A DNA stretch of 64,000 bases. It comes from Hominenteromicrobium mulieris. GTDB taxonomy: Bacteria; Bacillota; Clostridia; Oscillospirales; Acutalibacteraceae. The stretch spans positions 62,001 to 126,000 of the forward strand of contig JAJJOY010000007.1 in NCBI GenBank assembly GCA_021029595.1, given 5' to 3'. The notes beneath the pieces are model-generated. The model made no database searches. It was given only the letters and a program-made list of their open reading frames with translations, and was not told the DNA's origin. The translations under genes were made by a program, and so were the position numbers. How positions within the stretch are numbered: the stretch's first letter is position 1; the number at the start of each line of letters is the position of its first letter. Positions 33,597 through 43,126 of this stretch are shown one piece after another.

Positions 33597-34172
33597 ATGA
33601 GTACTGCAAACCCCAATAAACTGAAAGTCAAGGACATCATCACCGTTGTCCTGCTGGCTCTAATCAATGTGGTCATTTTCTTCGCCAGCTCCGTCCTGTA
33701 CGCAACGCCCATTACCATCATTCTGATGCCGGTGTTTTTCGCCCTGCTGGAGGGCATCGTCTACTTCATCATCGGCACGAAGGTGAAAAAGCCCGGTGCA
33801 ATCCTCATTTACAGTATCGTCCGTGCCATTATGGGCGGATACCTGCCGTACATCATCCTCTTTATTCTCTCCGGTGTCATTGCTGAACTACTGCTGTGGA
33901 AGATGGGCTACGGCAATGCGAAGGCGCTGACCGTCAGTTATGTCATCAATCAGGTGCTGGCCGCATTCGGCAGCACTATCATTCCCTACGCCATCGCAGC
34001 CAAGGCTATGGCGTATCAGATGGTCACTGATGGCCGTCAGGACGCCATCCTTGCCGCATCCCAGATGCTGCAATCCTGGGTGTCTGTGGCGCTGGTGGCC
34101 GGTGTGATCGTGGCGGCCTTTATCGGCGCAATGATCGGCAAGCGGATCGTGAAAAAGCACCTTGCTGCGTAA
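33597..34172 (+). CDS. MptD-family putative ECF S component
   Basis: 191 residues, five or six membrane helices, little else. KVKDIITVVLLALINVVIFFA and AIMGGYLPYIILF fit the MptD family of predicted substrate-binding S components. AAAAAGGAG precedes the ATG. Lies between the fused ECF core and the ABC pair. Substrate unknown. Confidence 0.8.
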   Translation: MSTANPNKLKVKDIITVVLLALINVVIFFASSVLYATPITIILMPVFFALLEGIVYFIIGTKVKKPGAILIYSIVRAIMGGYLPYIILFILSGVIAELLLWKMGYGNAKALTVSYVINQVLAAFGSTIIPYAIAAKAMAYQMVTDGRQDAILAASQMLQSWVSVALVAGVIVAAFIGAMIGKRIVKKHLAA

Positions 34173-34193
34173 TGCAGTCGAAAGGAGTTCACC

Positions 34194-35951
34194 ATGAAAG
34201 AAATTGAGCCAAAGCGCTCTGCCGCCTCATGGCTGGCAGAGCTGGCAAAAGGGCGGTACGGCGAGTACGCTTTGAGCGTCCTTACGGCGCTGCTGGGCGT
34301 TGCCTGCTCCCTTGCGCCGTATTTCATCATCATTCGGATCATTACCGCGCTGATCAGCGGCACGGCGGAGCTGTCGTACTGCCTGACGCTCTGCGCGTGG
34401 ATGGCGGGCTGCTGGGTGCTGCGCTATGTGCTGCACAGCGTGTCCACATCCCTCTCCCATCACGCCACCTTCCATGTGCTGGCCAATACCCGCACACGGC
34501 TGCTGGATAAGCTGGCCACGTTGCCCCTTGGCACGGTGCTGGACCATTCCTCTGGCTCCTATAAGAACATTATCGTCGAGCGCGTGGACTCCATTGAAAC
34601 CACTCTTGCCCATTTGCTGCCGGAGATGACAGCCAACATTGTGGGCGCGCTGGCGGTGCTGGTGCTGCTGTTTATCGAGGACTGGCGCATGGGGCTTTCC
34701 ATGTTGATCGTCGTGCCGCTGGGCATTGGCTGCTTCGCGTCCATGTTCAGCGGCTATAACGAGAAGTTCCGGCGCACGGTCACTGCGACGAAGGCACTCA
34801 ACGACACGGCTGTGGAGTACATCAGCGGCATTGAGGTCATCAAGGCCTTCGGCCAGTCCAAGACCAGCTACGCTAAGTTCGTCTCCGCCGCAAAAGAGGG
34901 CGCGGACTGCTTCATCGACTGGATGCGGGGAAGTTTGTTCGGGCAGGTAGCCGGAATGGCGATACTCCCTTCAACGCTTCTCGGCATCCTGCCGGTGGGC
35001 TGCCTGCTTTACATGCGCGGTACACTGTCGGCAGAAACATTTCTGGCGATCATCGTGCTTTCGTTCGGTGTTATGCAGCCGCTGATCACCGCCTTCTCCT
35101 ACACCGACGACATCGCACAGGTCACGACCATCGTCGGCGAGGTAGCGGAGGTGCTGTCCGGCGAAGATATGCAGCGCCCGGAAAGTGCGGAAAAGCTGCC
35201 TGCGGACAACTCCATCGAGCTGAAAGATGTCCGCTTTGCCTATCACGACAAGGAGGTACTGCACGGAGTCAATCTACACATTGCCCCGGGGACAGTCAAT
35301 GCTCTTGTGGGCCCCTCCGGCAGCGGAAAGTCCACCATCGCCCGGCTTATCGCCTCCCTTTGGGACGTGAAGGACGGCTCTATCGAGCTGGGCGGCGTGG
35401 ACATTCGCACGCTGCCGCTGGCGGAGTGCACAAAGCGCATCGCCTATGTATCCCAGGACAACTACCTCTTTGACCTTTCTGTCATGGACAATATTCGCAT
35501 GGGCAAAAAGGGCGCAACCGACGAGGAGGTCATCGATGCGGCGAAAAAATGCGGCTGCCACGAGTTCATCATGGGGCTTGAAAACGGCTATCAGACCATA
35601 TGCGGTGCCTCCGGCGGACACCTCTCCGGCGGCGAACGGCAGCGCATCTCCATTGCCCGTGCCATGCTGAAGGATGCACCCATTGTCATTCTGGACGAGG
35701 CCACCTCCTACACTGACCCGGAGAACGAGGCGGTCATCCAGTCGGCACTGGCAAAGCTGGTACGGGGTAAGACGCTGCTGGTCATCGCCCACCGCCTGTC
35801 TACCATCGCCGATGCCGATCAGATCATTGTCGTGAATCACGGCAAGATCGAAGCCACCGGCACACAGTCGGAGCTGCTTGCCTCCTGCCCGCTTTATCAA
35901 ACCATGTGGGAAGCCCACATCAGCGTCAAAGACGATGGGGAGGTGGCATAA
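34194..35951 (+). CDS. ABC half-transporter 1 (YbtPQ/IrtAB-like)
   Basis: 585 residues: six membrane helices (about 25-310), then an ATPase domain with Walker A GPSGSGKST, signature LSGGERQRISIARA, Walker B IVILDEATSYTDPENE and switch His in IAHRLST. The DPENE D-loop is typical of YbtP/YbtQ and IrtA/IrtB, exporter-fold proteins that import metal-siderophores. Both catalytic Glu and His are present. Overlaps the next gene by 1 base, so a heterodimer is likely. Confidence 0.88.
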   Translation: MKEIEPKRSAASWLAELAKGRYGEYALSVLTALLGVACSLAPYFIIIRIITALISGTAELSYCLTLCAWMAGCWVLRYVLHSVSTSLSHHATFHVLANTRTRLLDKLATLPLGTVLDHSSGSYKNIIVERVDSIETTLAHLLPEMTANIVGALAVLVLLFIEDWRMGLSMLIVVPLGIGCFASMFSGYNEKFRRTVTATKALNDTAVEYISGIEVIKAFGQSKTSYAKFVSAAKEGADCFIDWMRGSLFGQVAGMAILPSTLLGILPVGCLLYMRGTLSAETFLAIIVLSFGVMQPLITAFSYTDDIAQVTTIVGEVAEVLSGEDMQRPESAEKLPADNSIELKDVRFAYHDKEVLHGVNLHIAPGTVNALVGPSGSGKSTIARLIASLWDVKDGSIELGGVDIRTLPLAECTKRIAYVSQDNYLFDLSVMDNIRMGKKGATDEEVIDAAKKCGCHEFIMGLENGYQTICGASGGHLSGGERQRISIARAMLKDAPIVILDEATSYTDPENEAVIQSALAKLVRGKTLLVIAHRLSTIADADQIIVVNHGKIEATGTQSELLASCPLYQTMWEAHISVKDDGEVA

Positions 35952-37684
35952 TGCTCAAGACACTGAAAAAGTTTTTTGCCTTCTGCGGGGCGGACAACCG
36001 CAGGCTGTTTATGACATCCATCTGGCTGGGCGTGATCAGCGCCATCTGCTCCGCCATGCGTATTCCTGCCGCTGCCATCGTCATTCAGGCGCTACTCACT
36101 AAAAATGTCACTATGCCGACGCTCTGGACGAGCCTCGGCATTATCGTAATCTCATTGATCATTACGATTGCCATCAATATGAAGGCCACTATGCTCCAGA
36201 CCCGTGCAGGCTACCGTGCCTGCGCCAACAAGCGAATTGAGATTGCCGAGCATCTGCGGTATCTGCCTATGGGCTGGTTCAACGACAACAGCCTGGGTGA
36301 GGTGACCTCCGTCACCACCAACACCATGGAGAACATGGCCAACATTGCCACACGGGTGGTCATGGTCACAACGAGGGGCTTCCTGACCTCCGGCATCATC
36401 GCGGTCATGATGTTCCTGTTCGACTGGCGCATGGGGCTTATAACACTGGTGGGACTGCTGATGTTCTTCGCCGTCAACGCTGCCATGCAGCGGGCAGAGC
36501 AATCGCTGGCGCAGCGAAAATTCAATGCCGACGAACGGCTTGTGTCCAAGGTGCTGGAATATGTGCAGGGCATCGCCGAGGTCAAGAATTTTGACCTGAC
36601 TCACGACTCTGCCACGCAGGTACACGGCGCTGTGGAGGAAGCCCGCAAGGCTTCCTTCGCCATGGAGCTGCCGTCTGTTCTTTATATGCTGGCGCAGTTC
36701 ATCGTCAACAAGCTCACCGGCGTTGCCGTCTGCACCGCTGCCATCGGCTTTTACTTCGGCGGCACTATGGAGCTTACAAACTGCCTTTTGATGCTGATCT
36801 GCTCCTTCATTCTCTTTGAGCAGCTGGACTCAGCCGGGAGCTTTTCGTCCCTGTTCCGTTCTATCGATATTGGTGTGGACAAGGCAAACGCGATTCTGCG
36901 TGTAGAGCCCATGGATATTGACGGGGAGGAACTGTCGCCGGAGCGGGAGGACATTGCTCTGTCTCATGTAAACTTCTCCTACGACAGCAAGCCCATTCTG
37001 CAAGATGTGTCGTTGACGATTCCGGAGAAAACCACCGTCGCCATCGTCGGCCCCTCAGGAAGTGGTAAAACAACCCTCTGCAATCTTATGGCGAGGTTCT
37101 GGGATGTGCAGTCCGGCAGCGTGCGCCTCGGCGGACGGGATGTGCGGGAGTACAGCTACGACAGCCTCATCCGCAATTTCTCCTTTGTGTTTCAGCGGAC
37201 CTATCTGTTCTCGGACACCATCGCCAACAATATCCGCTTCGGAAAGCCCGATGCCTCCATGGAGGAGGTAAAGGCTGCAGCAAAGAAGGCGCGGTGCTGC
37301 GACTTTATCATGGCGCTGCCGGACGGCTTTGACACTGTTATCGGCGAGGGCGGTGCAACGCTCTCCGGCGGCGAGCGGCAGCGCATTTCCATTGCCCGGG
37401 CGATTATGAAGGACGCACCAATCATCATTCTGGACGAAGCCACTGCCAATGTTGACCCCGAAAATGAAAAGGAGCTGATGGAGGCCGTTGCGGAATTGAC
37501 CCACGATAAGACGGTCATCATGATCGCTCACCGGCTGAAAACCGTGCGCAATGCCGACAAAATATTCGTTGTCGAACACGGCGAGATCATCCAGCAGGGC
37601 ACGCATGACGAGCTGGTTGCTGTTGACGGGCTCTACCGCCGCTTCGTGGTGGAGCGCAAGCAGGCCGCCGGGTGGAAGGTCTGA
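35951..37684 (+). CDS. ABC half-transporter 2 (YbtPQ/IrtAB-like)
   Basis: 577 residues; start ATG 35951 overlaps the stop of the partner gene (TAATG). Six membrane helices, Walker A GPSGSGKTT, LSGGERQRISIARA, IIILDEATANVDPENE and IAHRLKT. Canonical catalytic residues. Partner of the preceding protein. Siderophore import, heme handling and peptide export are all possible; the ECF/MptD neighbours favour uptake of a small molecule. Confidence 0.88.
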   Translation: MLKTLKKFFAFCGADNRRLFMTSIWLGVISAICSAMRIPAAAIVIQALLTKNVTMPTLWTSLGIIVISLIITIAINMKATMLQTRAGYRACANKRIEIAEHLRYLPMGWFNDNSLGEVTSVTTNTMENMANIATRVVMVTTRGFLTSGIIAVMMFLFDWRMGLITLVGLLMFFAVNAAMQRAEQSLAQRKFNADERLVSKVLEYVQGIAEVKNFDLTHDSATQVHGAVEEARKASFAMELPSVLYMLAQFIVNKLTGVAVCTAAIGFYFGGTMELTNCLLMLICSFILFEQLDSAGSFSSLFRSIDIGVDKANAILRVEPMDIDGEELSPEREDIALSHVNFSYDSKPILQDVSLTIPEKTTVAIVGPSGSGKTTLCNLMARFWDVQSGSVRLGGRDVREYSYDSLIRNFSFVFQRTYLFSDTIANNIRFGKPDASMEEVKAAAKKARCCDFIMALPDGFDTVIGEGGATLSGGERQRISIARAIMKDAPIIILDEATANVDPENEKELMEAVAELTHDKTVIMIAHRLKTVRNADKIFVVEHGEIIQQGTHDELVAVDGLYRRFVVERKQAAGWKV

Positions 37685-37709
37685 AGAAACACAATCTAAA
37701 AAATATGAA

Positions 37710-37748
37710 AAGAAGCTCGTATCAGCTATTGACCGATACGAGCTTCTT
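37710..37748. terminator. Bidirectional terminator between the convergent operons
   Basis: Perfect 14-bp stem AAGAAGCTCGTATC / GATACGAGCTTCTT, 11-base loop, T-rich on the minus-strand side. Confidence 0.85.
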
Positions 37749-37751
37749 CGT

Positions 37752-38378
37752 TTATTCTCTGTTTCCTGTAATGTAATAGTCGCAGAATTCTCCGCCGTTT
37801 GCCAACGCCTGCTTTCTGTGCAGCACGCCGTGCTGGAGTGTGATCATCACCTCGTCCAACTCGCAGAACAGCGGCATCAACTCGGAAACGCCCAGCTTTT
37901 CCGCATAGGCGCAGATGGGGCAGCGGGTGATGCGGTAGTAGCAAGCTCCTTCATGAGGCTGTCCCTCAAAGTCCACTTTGAACGATGTCGGATATTGTTT
38001 TTCCTTTTCCGGCGTGTACCACTTGACATACTTCACGATGCTCTTTTTGTTCTCTGCCTTGCCCTTATCGGTGTTCAGGTCGGTTTTCGCAAAATACCAC
38101 TTGATGTGGTAAAGCGAACGCCGCATCATCTCCTGCACCGTCTCCGGGGGGATCTTCTTCCCGCTTGCTATGTAAGGTGCGACAAAGGCGAGTGCAAACA
38201 GCTCGTTGTATGCCATTGGGTTGTCGTCACCAATGTCGGCAGCTTTCCCGACCAGTTCACGATAGACTTTTTTGCTCTTTTTCATAATGTCGGCGGCATA
38301 TTCCCTGCCGTACTTCTCTGCCAGAACCTTTTTCATCGGGCTTTTGAACATCCAGAAATAAAAATCGTTGTATTTCAT
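37752..38378 (-). CDS. L-2-amino-thiazoline-4-carboxylate hydrolase-like protein (ATC-1)
   Basis: 208 residues. The C-terminal signature ITRCPICAYAEKLG...LMPLFCELDEVM and EFCDYYITGN match the ATC_hydrolase family, named after an enzyme opening the thiazoline ring of L-ATC on the route to cysteine. Members outside Pseudomonas are of unproven function. Conserved Cys, Asp and the FCDY-type end are present. Last of 15 structural genes in the leftward operon; GGGAGG upstream. Confidence 0.8.
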   Translation of the reverse strand: MKYNDFYFWMFKSPMKKVLAEKYGREYAADIMKKSKKVYRELVGKAADIGDDNPMAYNELFALAFVAPYIASGKKIPPETVQEMMRRSLYHIKWYFAKTDLNTDKGKAENKKSIVKYVKWYTPEKEKQYPTSFKVDFEGQPHEGACYYRITRCPICAYAEKLGVSELMPLFCELDEVMITLQHGVLHRKQALANGGEFCDYYITGNRE

Positions 38379-38379
38379 A

Positions 38380-38545
38380 TCACTTTTCCTCCCGTGATTT
38401 ATTTACAGGCTTAAGGAACGCAGCCCAGCCGCCGAAGTGATAGACCATCGTCGCGTCCATATATAGCCCGGCAGTCTTGCGGTCGGTACATTCCGCCATG
38501 CTCCGGCGGTAGCTGTCAAACTGTGCGGAGATCAGCTTTCCATGA
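38380..38545 (-). pseudogene. C-terminal gene remnant
   Basis: An open minus-strand stretch reads GKLISAQFDSYRRSMAEC, then AGLYMDATMVYHFGGWAAFLKP and stops at 38380. It looks like the tail of a lost gene, perhaps a methyltransferase or relative. It has no start or RBS and its end contains the RBS of the next gene. It is in the same frame as the upstream methyltransferase, separated by that gene's stop codon. Confidence 0.4.
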
Positions 38546-38556
38546 TGCCGCGCCGA

Positions 38557-39348
38557 TTACTTTCTTCCCACCAGCAATGTTGAGCCGTGAAGCATCAGGT
38601 GTCCGGCTTCCTTCGATGTCATAAAGCTGCCGTCGGCCGTGTCCATCAGCTCCACGCGCTCATAGCCCATGTCCATGAGCTTTTGGACAAACGCCTGCAT
38701 ATCGCCGTATCTGCGGGGTGACATCAGGTCATGGATAGCAAATGTTCCGCCCTTTTTCAGCACGCGCAGCGTTTCCAGCAGAAGCTGCTGCTTGTCCTTT
38801 CCCGTGATATTATGATAGACATAGTTGCTGGTCACCGCGTCGAAGCTCTCGTCGGGGAAATCCAGCTTCACGGCGTTTCCACGCCGGAACGAAGCGTTTT
38901 TCACGCCCTCCGCAGCGGCGTTTTTTTCGCACAGCGGCAGGCTGAAGGAGGCGTATTCCTTGCCCCAGCGGTCGATACCGATCATTTTTCCCTGGGGATT
39001 GCGCTTTGCGCAGGCAATGGTCAGCACACCGCTGCCGCAGCCGATGTCCAGTCCCACACCGCCCTCCGGCAGCGTGATATGCTCCGCCGTGCCGTCAATG
39101 ATCTGCTTTGAGAGCTTGCGCTCGCCGTCATAGGAAAAGACCCGATAGGCATACACGCACCACTGGGTGTACTTTGCACAAACGACAAAGGCAATGCCGA
39201 ACACCACTCCCAGCACGACGCGCAGCTTTCCGCTCACACAGACGCCGAATACGCCAAAAACCAGCAGCAGCGTAAAGGACAGCACCGTTCCCGCGATGAG
39301 CGAAACCAGCATTCCCTTGGGAATCCAGTTTTTGTAGTCAGGCTTCAT
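38557..39348 (-). CDS. Membrane-anchored class I SAM methyltransferase
   Basis: 263 residues. Two N-terminal membrane helices (about 12-62) precede a Rossmann methyltransferase domain with motif I GLDIGCGSGVLTIA, acidic GIDRW, and FDAVTSNYVYHNI. I start at ATG 39348, 8 bases after AAAGGAG; the TTG at 39354 is too close. One of five methyltransferases in the operon; membrane anchoring suggests a hydrophobic or exported substrate. Confidence 0.85.
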   Translation of the reverse strand: MKPDYKNWIPKGMLVSLIAGTVLSFTLLLVFGVFGVCVSGKLRVVLGVVFGIAFVVCAKYTQWCVYAYRVFSYDGERKLSKQIIDGTAEHITLPEGGVGLDIGCGSGVLTIACAKRNPQGKMIGIDRWGKEYASFSLPLCEKNAAAEGVKNASFRRGNAVKLDFPDESFDAVTSNYVYHNITGKDKQQLLLETLRVLKKGGTFAIHDLMSPRRYGDMQAFVQKLMDMGYERVELMDTADGSFMTSKEAGHLMLHGSTLLVGRK

Positions 39349-39363
39349 ATTCAAGACTCCTTT

Positions 39364-40074
39364 TTATTGAGTGTGACTTCTCTCATAAGCTGCAGTCGCG
39401 ATGCACCAGATCACGATGGCGCTGTTCGTGCTGCTCTGGCTCATTACGGACATCCATGTGGCTGTCGGCACCTGCATGGCCTGTGCAATATCAGGAACAG
39501 CAACCAGCAGAAGATTCCATGTGACCGGATGGAAAACGAGCATCCACCTGGGATAACGGGTTTTACCGACAAGCAGCATCACAAAATGGATACCAAAAAC
39601 CAATAGCATCGGAACATACATGGGGAGGATTGCGGGGAGCATGTCATCCTGATAGGCTGTGACCGCTGTGATGGCGGCCTCCGCTCCGATACGCGGCCCC
39701 AGATAGGTGGAAAACCACGCCAGAGTAGCCGCCCAGAGATGGATCGACAAGGCTACCACAACCGTAAATAACCCGCAAAAATACTGGATAGCTTTTGTTC
39801 TCGTATACCTTGCGTCAATATCCGTATTCAGTGCCGTCACCATGAAGGAGTAGAGGAAGCACCCAAGCGCTCCCATTCCGACGACCAATGCAGGCTTCCA
39901 CAAGGCGTAGGCGCCGGACAGATAACAGGCTCTGTTGAATATTCCGGTGTCCGTCTTCTGCAGCGGAACGCATCCCAGCAGCCAATCGCCGGCAGCCATC
40001 AATATCCCGCCGATTGCGCCAAGAATATAGCATTGGATAAACGGTTTCTTTTCTTCCTTCTTCAACTTGTTCAT
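39364..40074 (-). CDS. DUF6796-type membrane protein
   Basis: 236 residues with about six hydrophobic segments. Openings IQCYILGAIGGILMAAGDWLLGC and ending WCIATAAYERSHTQ match the DUF6796 family of unknown function. Sits between a methyltransferase and the ATC-hydrolase-like genes. Confidence 0.75.
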   Translation of the reverse strand: MNKLKKEEKKPFIQCYILGAIGGILMAAGDWLLGCVPLQKTDTGIFNRACYLSGAYALWKPALVVGMGALGCFLYSFMVTALNTDIDARYTRTKAIQYFCGLFTVVVALSIHLWAATLAWFSTYLGPRIGAEAAITAVTAYQDDMLPAILPMYVPMLLVFGIHFVMLLVGKTRYPRWMLVFHPVTWNLLLVAVPDIAQAMQVPTATWMSVMSQSSTNSAIVIWCIATAAYERSHTQ

Positions 40075-40084
40075 TCCTGTGCAT

Positions 40085-40684
40085 CTATTTTATGGTTTTC
40101 ATGCAGAAATCGCAGCGGTCATTTCCACGCCCCAGTGTCATACTTCTCTCCCAGATCAGCTTCGGATGAAGACCGGTGTAGCTGATGTCGTCGCTGTCGC
40201 AAAAGCAGCAGCACAGCTCAGGACATCCGTATGCCACGCAGGTGTCATGATATGGACATTTCATCATATCCACACGCCATATGCCGTTGCCGGCCTGCAG
40301 CTCTTTTGGGGCAAAGCCCGCCGCCGGGCCGAAGACGCTCCGCGTGGATTTGACGAAAACGCCGGGAACAAGGCGGTAAAGCCCCGGTATGTGCAGCAGG
40401 GCGGCAAGCTGTTTGTGGCTCGTTCTCGCCAAGCGCTCCACATAGCCGTGCACGGTTTGCAGCGCCTCCTCTTTCGGCATGACCCGCTGTAAGGTCTCGT
40501 AGGCCGCAATGCCCGGCAAGATTTGCCGTTTGAGGTGGTATTGCTTCTCCTTGCTTGCATCTGCATTTTCAGCCAGCAGCACATTCAACCGCGTATCAAA
40601 AAAGGCATTCAGCTCCTTGGCCTGCGAGGGAAAGCACTGCGCCGCAGTCTCTCGAAAATCACGGGAGAGATAGGTTTCCTTTAT
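40085..40684 (-). CDS. ATC-hydrolase-like protein (ATC-2) with ATA in place of the start codon
   Basis: 199 residues if read from 40684. The frame from KETYLSRDFRETAAQCFPSQ is coding-like well upstream of the first ATG (40588). The codon at the natural start position is ATA, overlapping the upstream stop as ATAA, with GGAGG 7 bases before. Other overlaps in this operon are ATGA/GTGA/TAATG, so a G-to-A change is likely. C-terminus has CPYHDTCVAYGCPELCCCFC and NDRCDFCMKTIK, family-like but richer in Cys. Could be made at low level from ATA or from ATG 40588 (167 residues), or be inactive. Confidence 0.65.
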   Translation of the reverse strand: MKETYLSRDFRETAAQCFPSQAKELNAFFDTRLNVLLAENADASKEKQYHLKRQILPGIAAYETLQRVMPKEEALQTVHGYVERLARTSHKQLAALLHIPGLYRLVPGVFVKSTRSVFGPAAGFAPKELQAGNGIWRVDMMKCPYHDTCVAYGCPELCCCFCDSDDISYTGLHPKLIWERSMTLGRGNDRCDFCMKTIK

Positions 40685-41343
40685 CGTCCTGCCTCCGTCC
40701 CAGCTTTCATGAAGCCCTTCTTTTTATACCCGCAGTCGCAGTATGGGCCGCCGGAGGCGAGCGTGTACTGCCGCACAAAGTCGGTCACGCCGCCCGCCTC
40801 GCTCATAGTGTAGTCCAGACGGCACAGCGCGGGAGTGAGGTCATATAGTCCCAGCTTTTTCATCAGCACACAGATGCCGCATTTGGTGAAGCGTCCCTCG
40901 TAGCCGCTGCCGTCGGGGTATTCGTAAAACTCCATATTCCACGAGTAGGGGTTGCGGTCAGCGGCTCTCAGCGCGGCGGTGGCTTTCATACCGGCAATGT
41001 CCTTTTCGGTGAATTTGCTCTTTCCGCTCATTTGGCAGAACCATTTCATGGGCTTTGTCATCATGGATTTTGCGTAATACTCCGTCAGCCACTCCACATC
41101 CGGACGCTCCGGCATGGAGAGAACGAACGCGCCGATCATTGCGCAGTTGACGATATTCATCTTGAACCGGTCGCCTTTTTCAAATTCGGGCAGCTCGGAG
41201 ATGATCTCCCTGTATTTCGGCTTTGCTTTTTTCGTGATGGTTTTTGCCGTATCGACATCATAGCCGAATACAACCGTCAGCTGTTTTTGGAATGAGCCTG
41301 CAAACATCGTCCACATGCCGAAAGACATTCCAAAATAGGTCAC
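40681..41343 (-). CDS. ATC-hydrolase-like protein (ATC-3)
   Basis: 220 residues. Start taken at GTG 41343, whose GTGA overlaps the stop of the preceding gene with GGAGG 6 bases upstream; an ATG at 41364 lacks an RBS. FTKCGICVLMKKLGLYDLTPALCRLDYTM and PYCDCGYKKKG are the family signatures. Paralogue of three others in the operon but divergent, suggesting different substrates or a hetero-oligomer. Confidence 0.8.
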   Translation of the reverse strand: MTYFGMSFGMWTMFAGSFQKQLTVVFGYDVDTAKTITKKAKPKYREIISELPEFEKGDRFKMNIVNCAMIGAFVLSMPERPDVEWLTEYYAKSMMTKPMKWFCQMSGKSKFTEKDIAGMKATAALRAADRNPYSWNMEFYEYPDGSGYEGRFTKCGICVLMKKLGLYDLTPALCRLDYTMSEAGGVTDFVRQYTLASGGPYCDCGYKKKGFMKAGTEAGR

Positions 41344-42272
41344 TTTTTGTCCCTCCAATCGCATATCACGCGGGTCATGCGGCGGTCAATGTCAATGCGA
41401 GCCGTTTTACACTCCCTGGGATATTTCTTCGCAGCGCTGAACGCCAGCTTGACAAACAGTGCCGAGCCGACGGGAAGCATGGTCGTGAGCATACCGTCGG
41501 GGAAAACAAAATGCGTGCCGTGCTCATATACGACCGCCTCGACTTCGCAGGAGTGCGGTTTCTCCGCAAGGCGTTTTTCCATGCGGCGGATATATTTTGC
41601 GGTGTCCCAAAGTGCGTCGTCCTCTGCGCCGACAAGAAACAGCTTGCCGCAGATATTCTCGACTTTTATGAATTCCTCCTCGGTAATCGGGTGCGCCGCT
41701 TCAGAGTCGTCAAACAGCTTGCGGGAGGCAACCATATTACCGGTGCGTTTGGACTCCTCCGAGATCATATGCCAATAGTCGGGGTGCTTACAGCAAAACG
41801 GCATATAGGGTAGTGGTTTACCTTTGTAGGAAAAGAGCGATTCGCCCTCGATCGGCCATTCCTTACAGCCGTCCTTTTTGCCCTGCATGAAACCCTGCCA
41901 CACGAAGTCGCTGGGGGTCATTGCGATGGTCAGAGAGATATCATCAAATAGTGAAGCCGCCGTCAGGGCGAGCGTGCCGGTCGTTGATGCTCCCGCAATG
42001 CCTATTTTTTCGTTGCCGTGTAATTTGAGCCATGCCATTGCTTTTTCGATGCGTTCAAGAGGATAATTGTGATGACCGTAGTCCTTTTTTGCAGGCGACA
42101 TAGTCAAAATGTTCACGCCGAGGCGAAGTAGCCACTTCACCGCAGAGCGCGCCATATAATCCTCGGGGTCGTCGCCGAGCATGGCGATGACGGCGCAGTC
42201 CGAGCCGTCCTTGCATGCCCAATACGCGCCGTAAAAGCCATCACTTTCAACATCAAAGTGGATGTGTTTCAT
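41340..42272 (-). CDS. Alpha/beta hydrolase, BAAT/acyl-CoA thioesterase type
   Basis: 310 residues. Nucleophile motif GIAGASTTG, with the Asp of GAEDDALWDT and the His of YEHGTHFVFPDG completing a plausible triad. This layout matches bile-acid-CoA:amino acid N-acyltransferase/acyl-CoA thioesterase C-terminal domains, without their N-terminal domain. May release or transfer an acyl group in the pathway. Confidence 0.78.
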   Translation of the reverse strand: MKHIHFDVESDGFYGAYWACKDGSDCAVIAMLGDDPEDYMARSAVKWLLRLGVNILTMSPAKKDYGHHNYPLERIEKAMAWLKLHGNEKIGIAGASTTGTLALTAASLFDDISLTIAMTPSDFVWQGFMQGKKDGCKEWPIEGESLFSYKGKPLPYMPFCCKHPDYWHMISEESKRTGNMVASRKLFDDSEAAHPITEEEFIKVENICGKLFLVGAEDDALWDTAKYIRRMEKRLAEKPHSCEVEAVVYEHGTHFVFPDGMLTTMLPVGSALFVKLAFSAAKKYPRECKTARIDIDRRMTRVICDWRDKK

Positions 42273-42286
42273 TCAAAACGCCTCTT

Positions 42287-43117
42287 TCAAAAGTTGATCT
42301 TTACAATCTGCATCTTCATCATTCCGTCACCGACCCTGGCGAGAAAACGGAAAAAGCCGCTGACGGACGGGTCCTTCAAATCATTGTAGCCCAGCATATA
42401 GCCCCGGCTGGTGACCTGCAAGCGACTGTCCCACAGGGAAAGCTCACTTTTTGCGTCTGAAACCGCAAAATACGCGCCCACATCCTTGATCTTCGCGCTC
42501 TTGAGCCATGTCTTGGCAATCATCTTTACCGCCGTCCGGTTCGCTGCGTCAAATACCAGCACGCCGCCGGGAAAAGCGTCTGCCATTTTTTGAATCAAAG
42601 CCTTGACCTGTTCGGTCAAAAAGTAGTAGAACACGCCGGAGGCAAAGAACACCGCGCCGCCGGAGGCATCGATTTGGGGGAACCACTCGGTATTGTTCAA
42701 ATCACAAGGGATGCTTTCCTCCCGCTTTCCGGCGGGCAGCAGTTCATTGCGCACGGCGATCACATCGGGAAAGTCCAGATTGTAAATTTTGCAGCTGCCG
42801 TTATCGCAGCTTCTCCCTGTGCTGTCCAGTCCGCAGCCCAGATTGACCACCGCCGCATTGGGGTGAGATTTCAGATAATCCCGCGCCTCAAAAGCAAGGT
42901 CATTCTGCCGCATGGCCACCTCCAGTGAACCGAAACGCTGCATGAGGCTGCGGGAGTTTTTCTCCGCCTCTGAAAAGTCATAGTCGATCTCACCGATCAG
43001 CTGCACCGCCGTTTCATCCCGATAAAGATTCGGATACAGCTCTGAGCAGACCTTCCTCGCATACAGCGGAATGATCAGCGTCTCCTGCACGGTGTTTTTC
43101 TCAATTTTGTATTTCAT
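42287..43117 (-). CDS. LCMT/TcmP-like SAM O-methyltransferase
   Basis: 276 residues. LIIPLYARKVCSELYPNLYRDETAVQLI and NLGCGLDST identify the leucine carboxyl methyltransferase/TcmP family, which esterifies carboxylates or hydroxyls, often in natural-product routes. Followed by FFASGVFYYF and VLVFDAANRTAV. RBS weak. Confidence 0.88.
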   Translation of the reverse strand: MKYKIEKNTVQETLIIPLYARKVCSELYPNLYRDETAVQLIGEIDYDFSEAEKNSRSLMQRFGSLEVAMRQNDLAFEARDYLKSHPNAAVVNLGCGLDSTGRSCDNGSCKIYNLDFPDVIAVRNELLPAGKREESIPCDLNNTEWFPQIDASGGAVFFASGVFYYFLTEQVKALIQKMADAFPGGVLVFDAANRTAVKMIAKTWLKSAKIKDVGAYFAVSDAKSELSLWDSRLQVTSRGYMLGYNDLKDPSVSGFFRFLARVGDGMMKMQIVKINF

Positions 43118-43126
43118 AGGTACATC

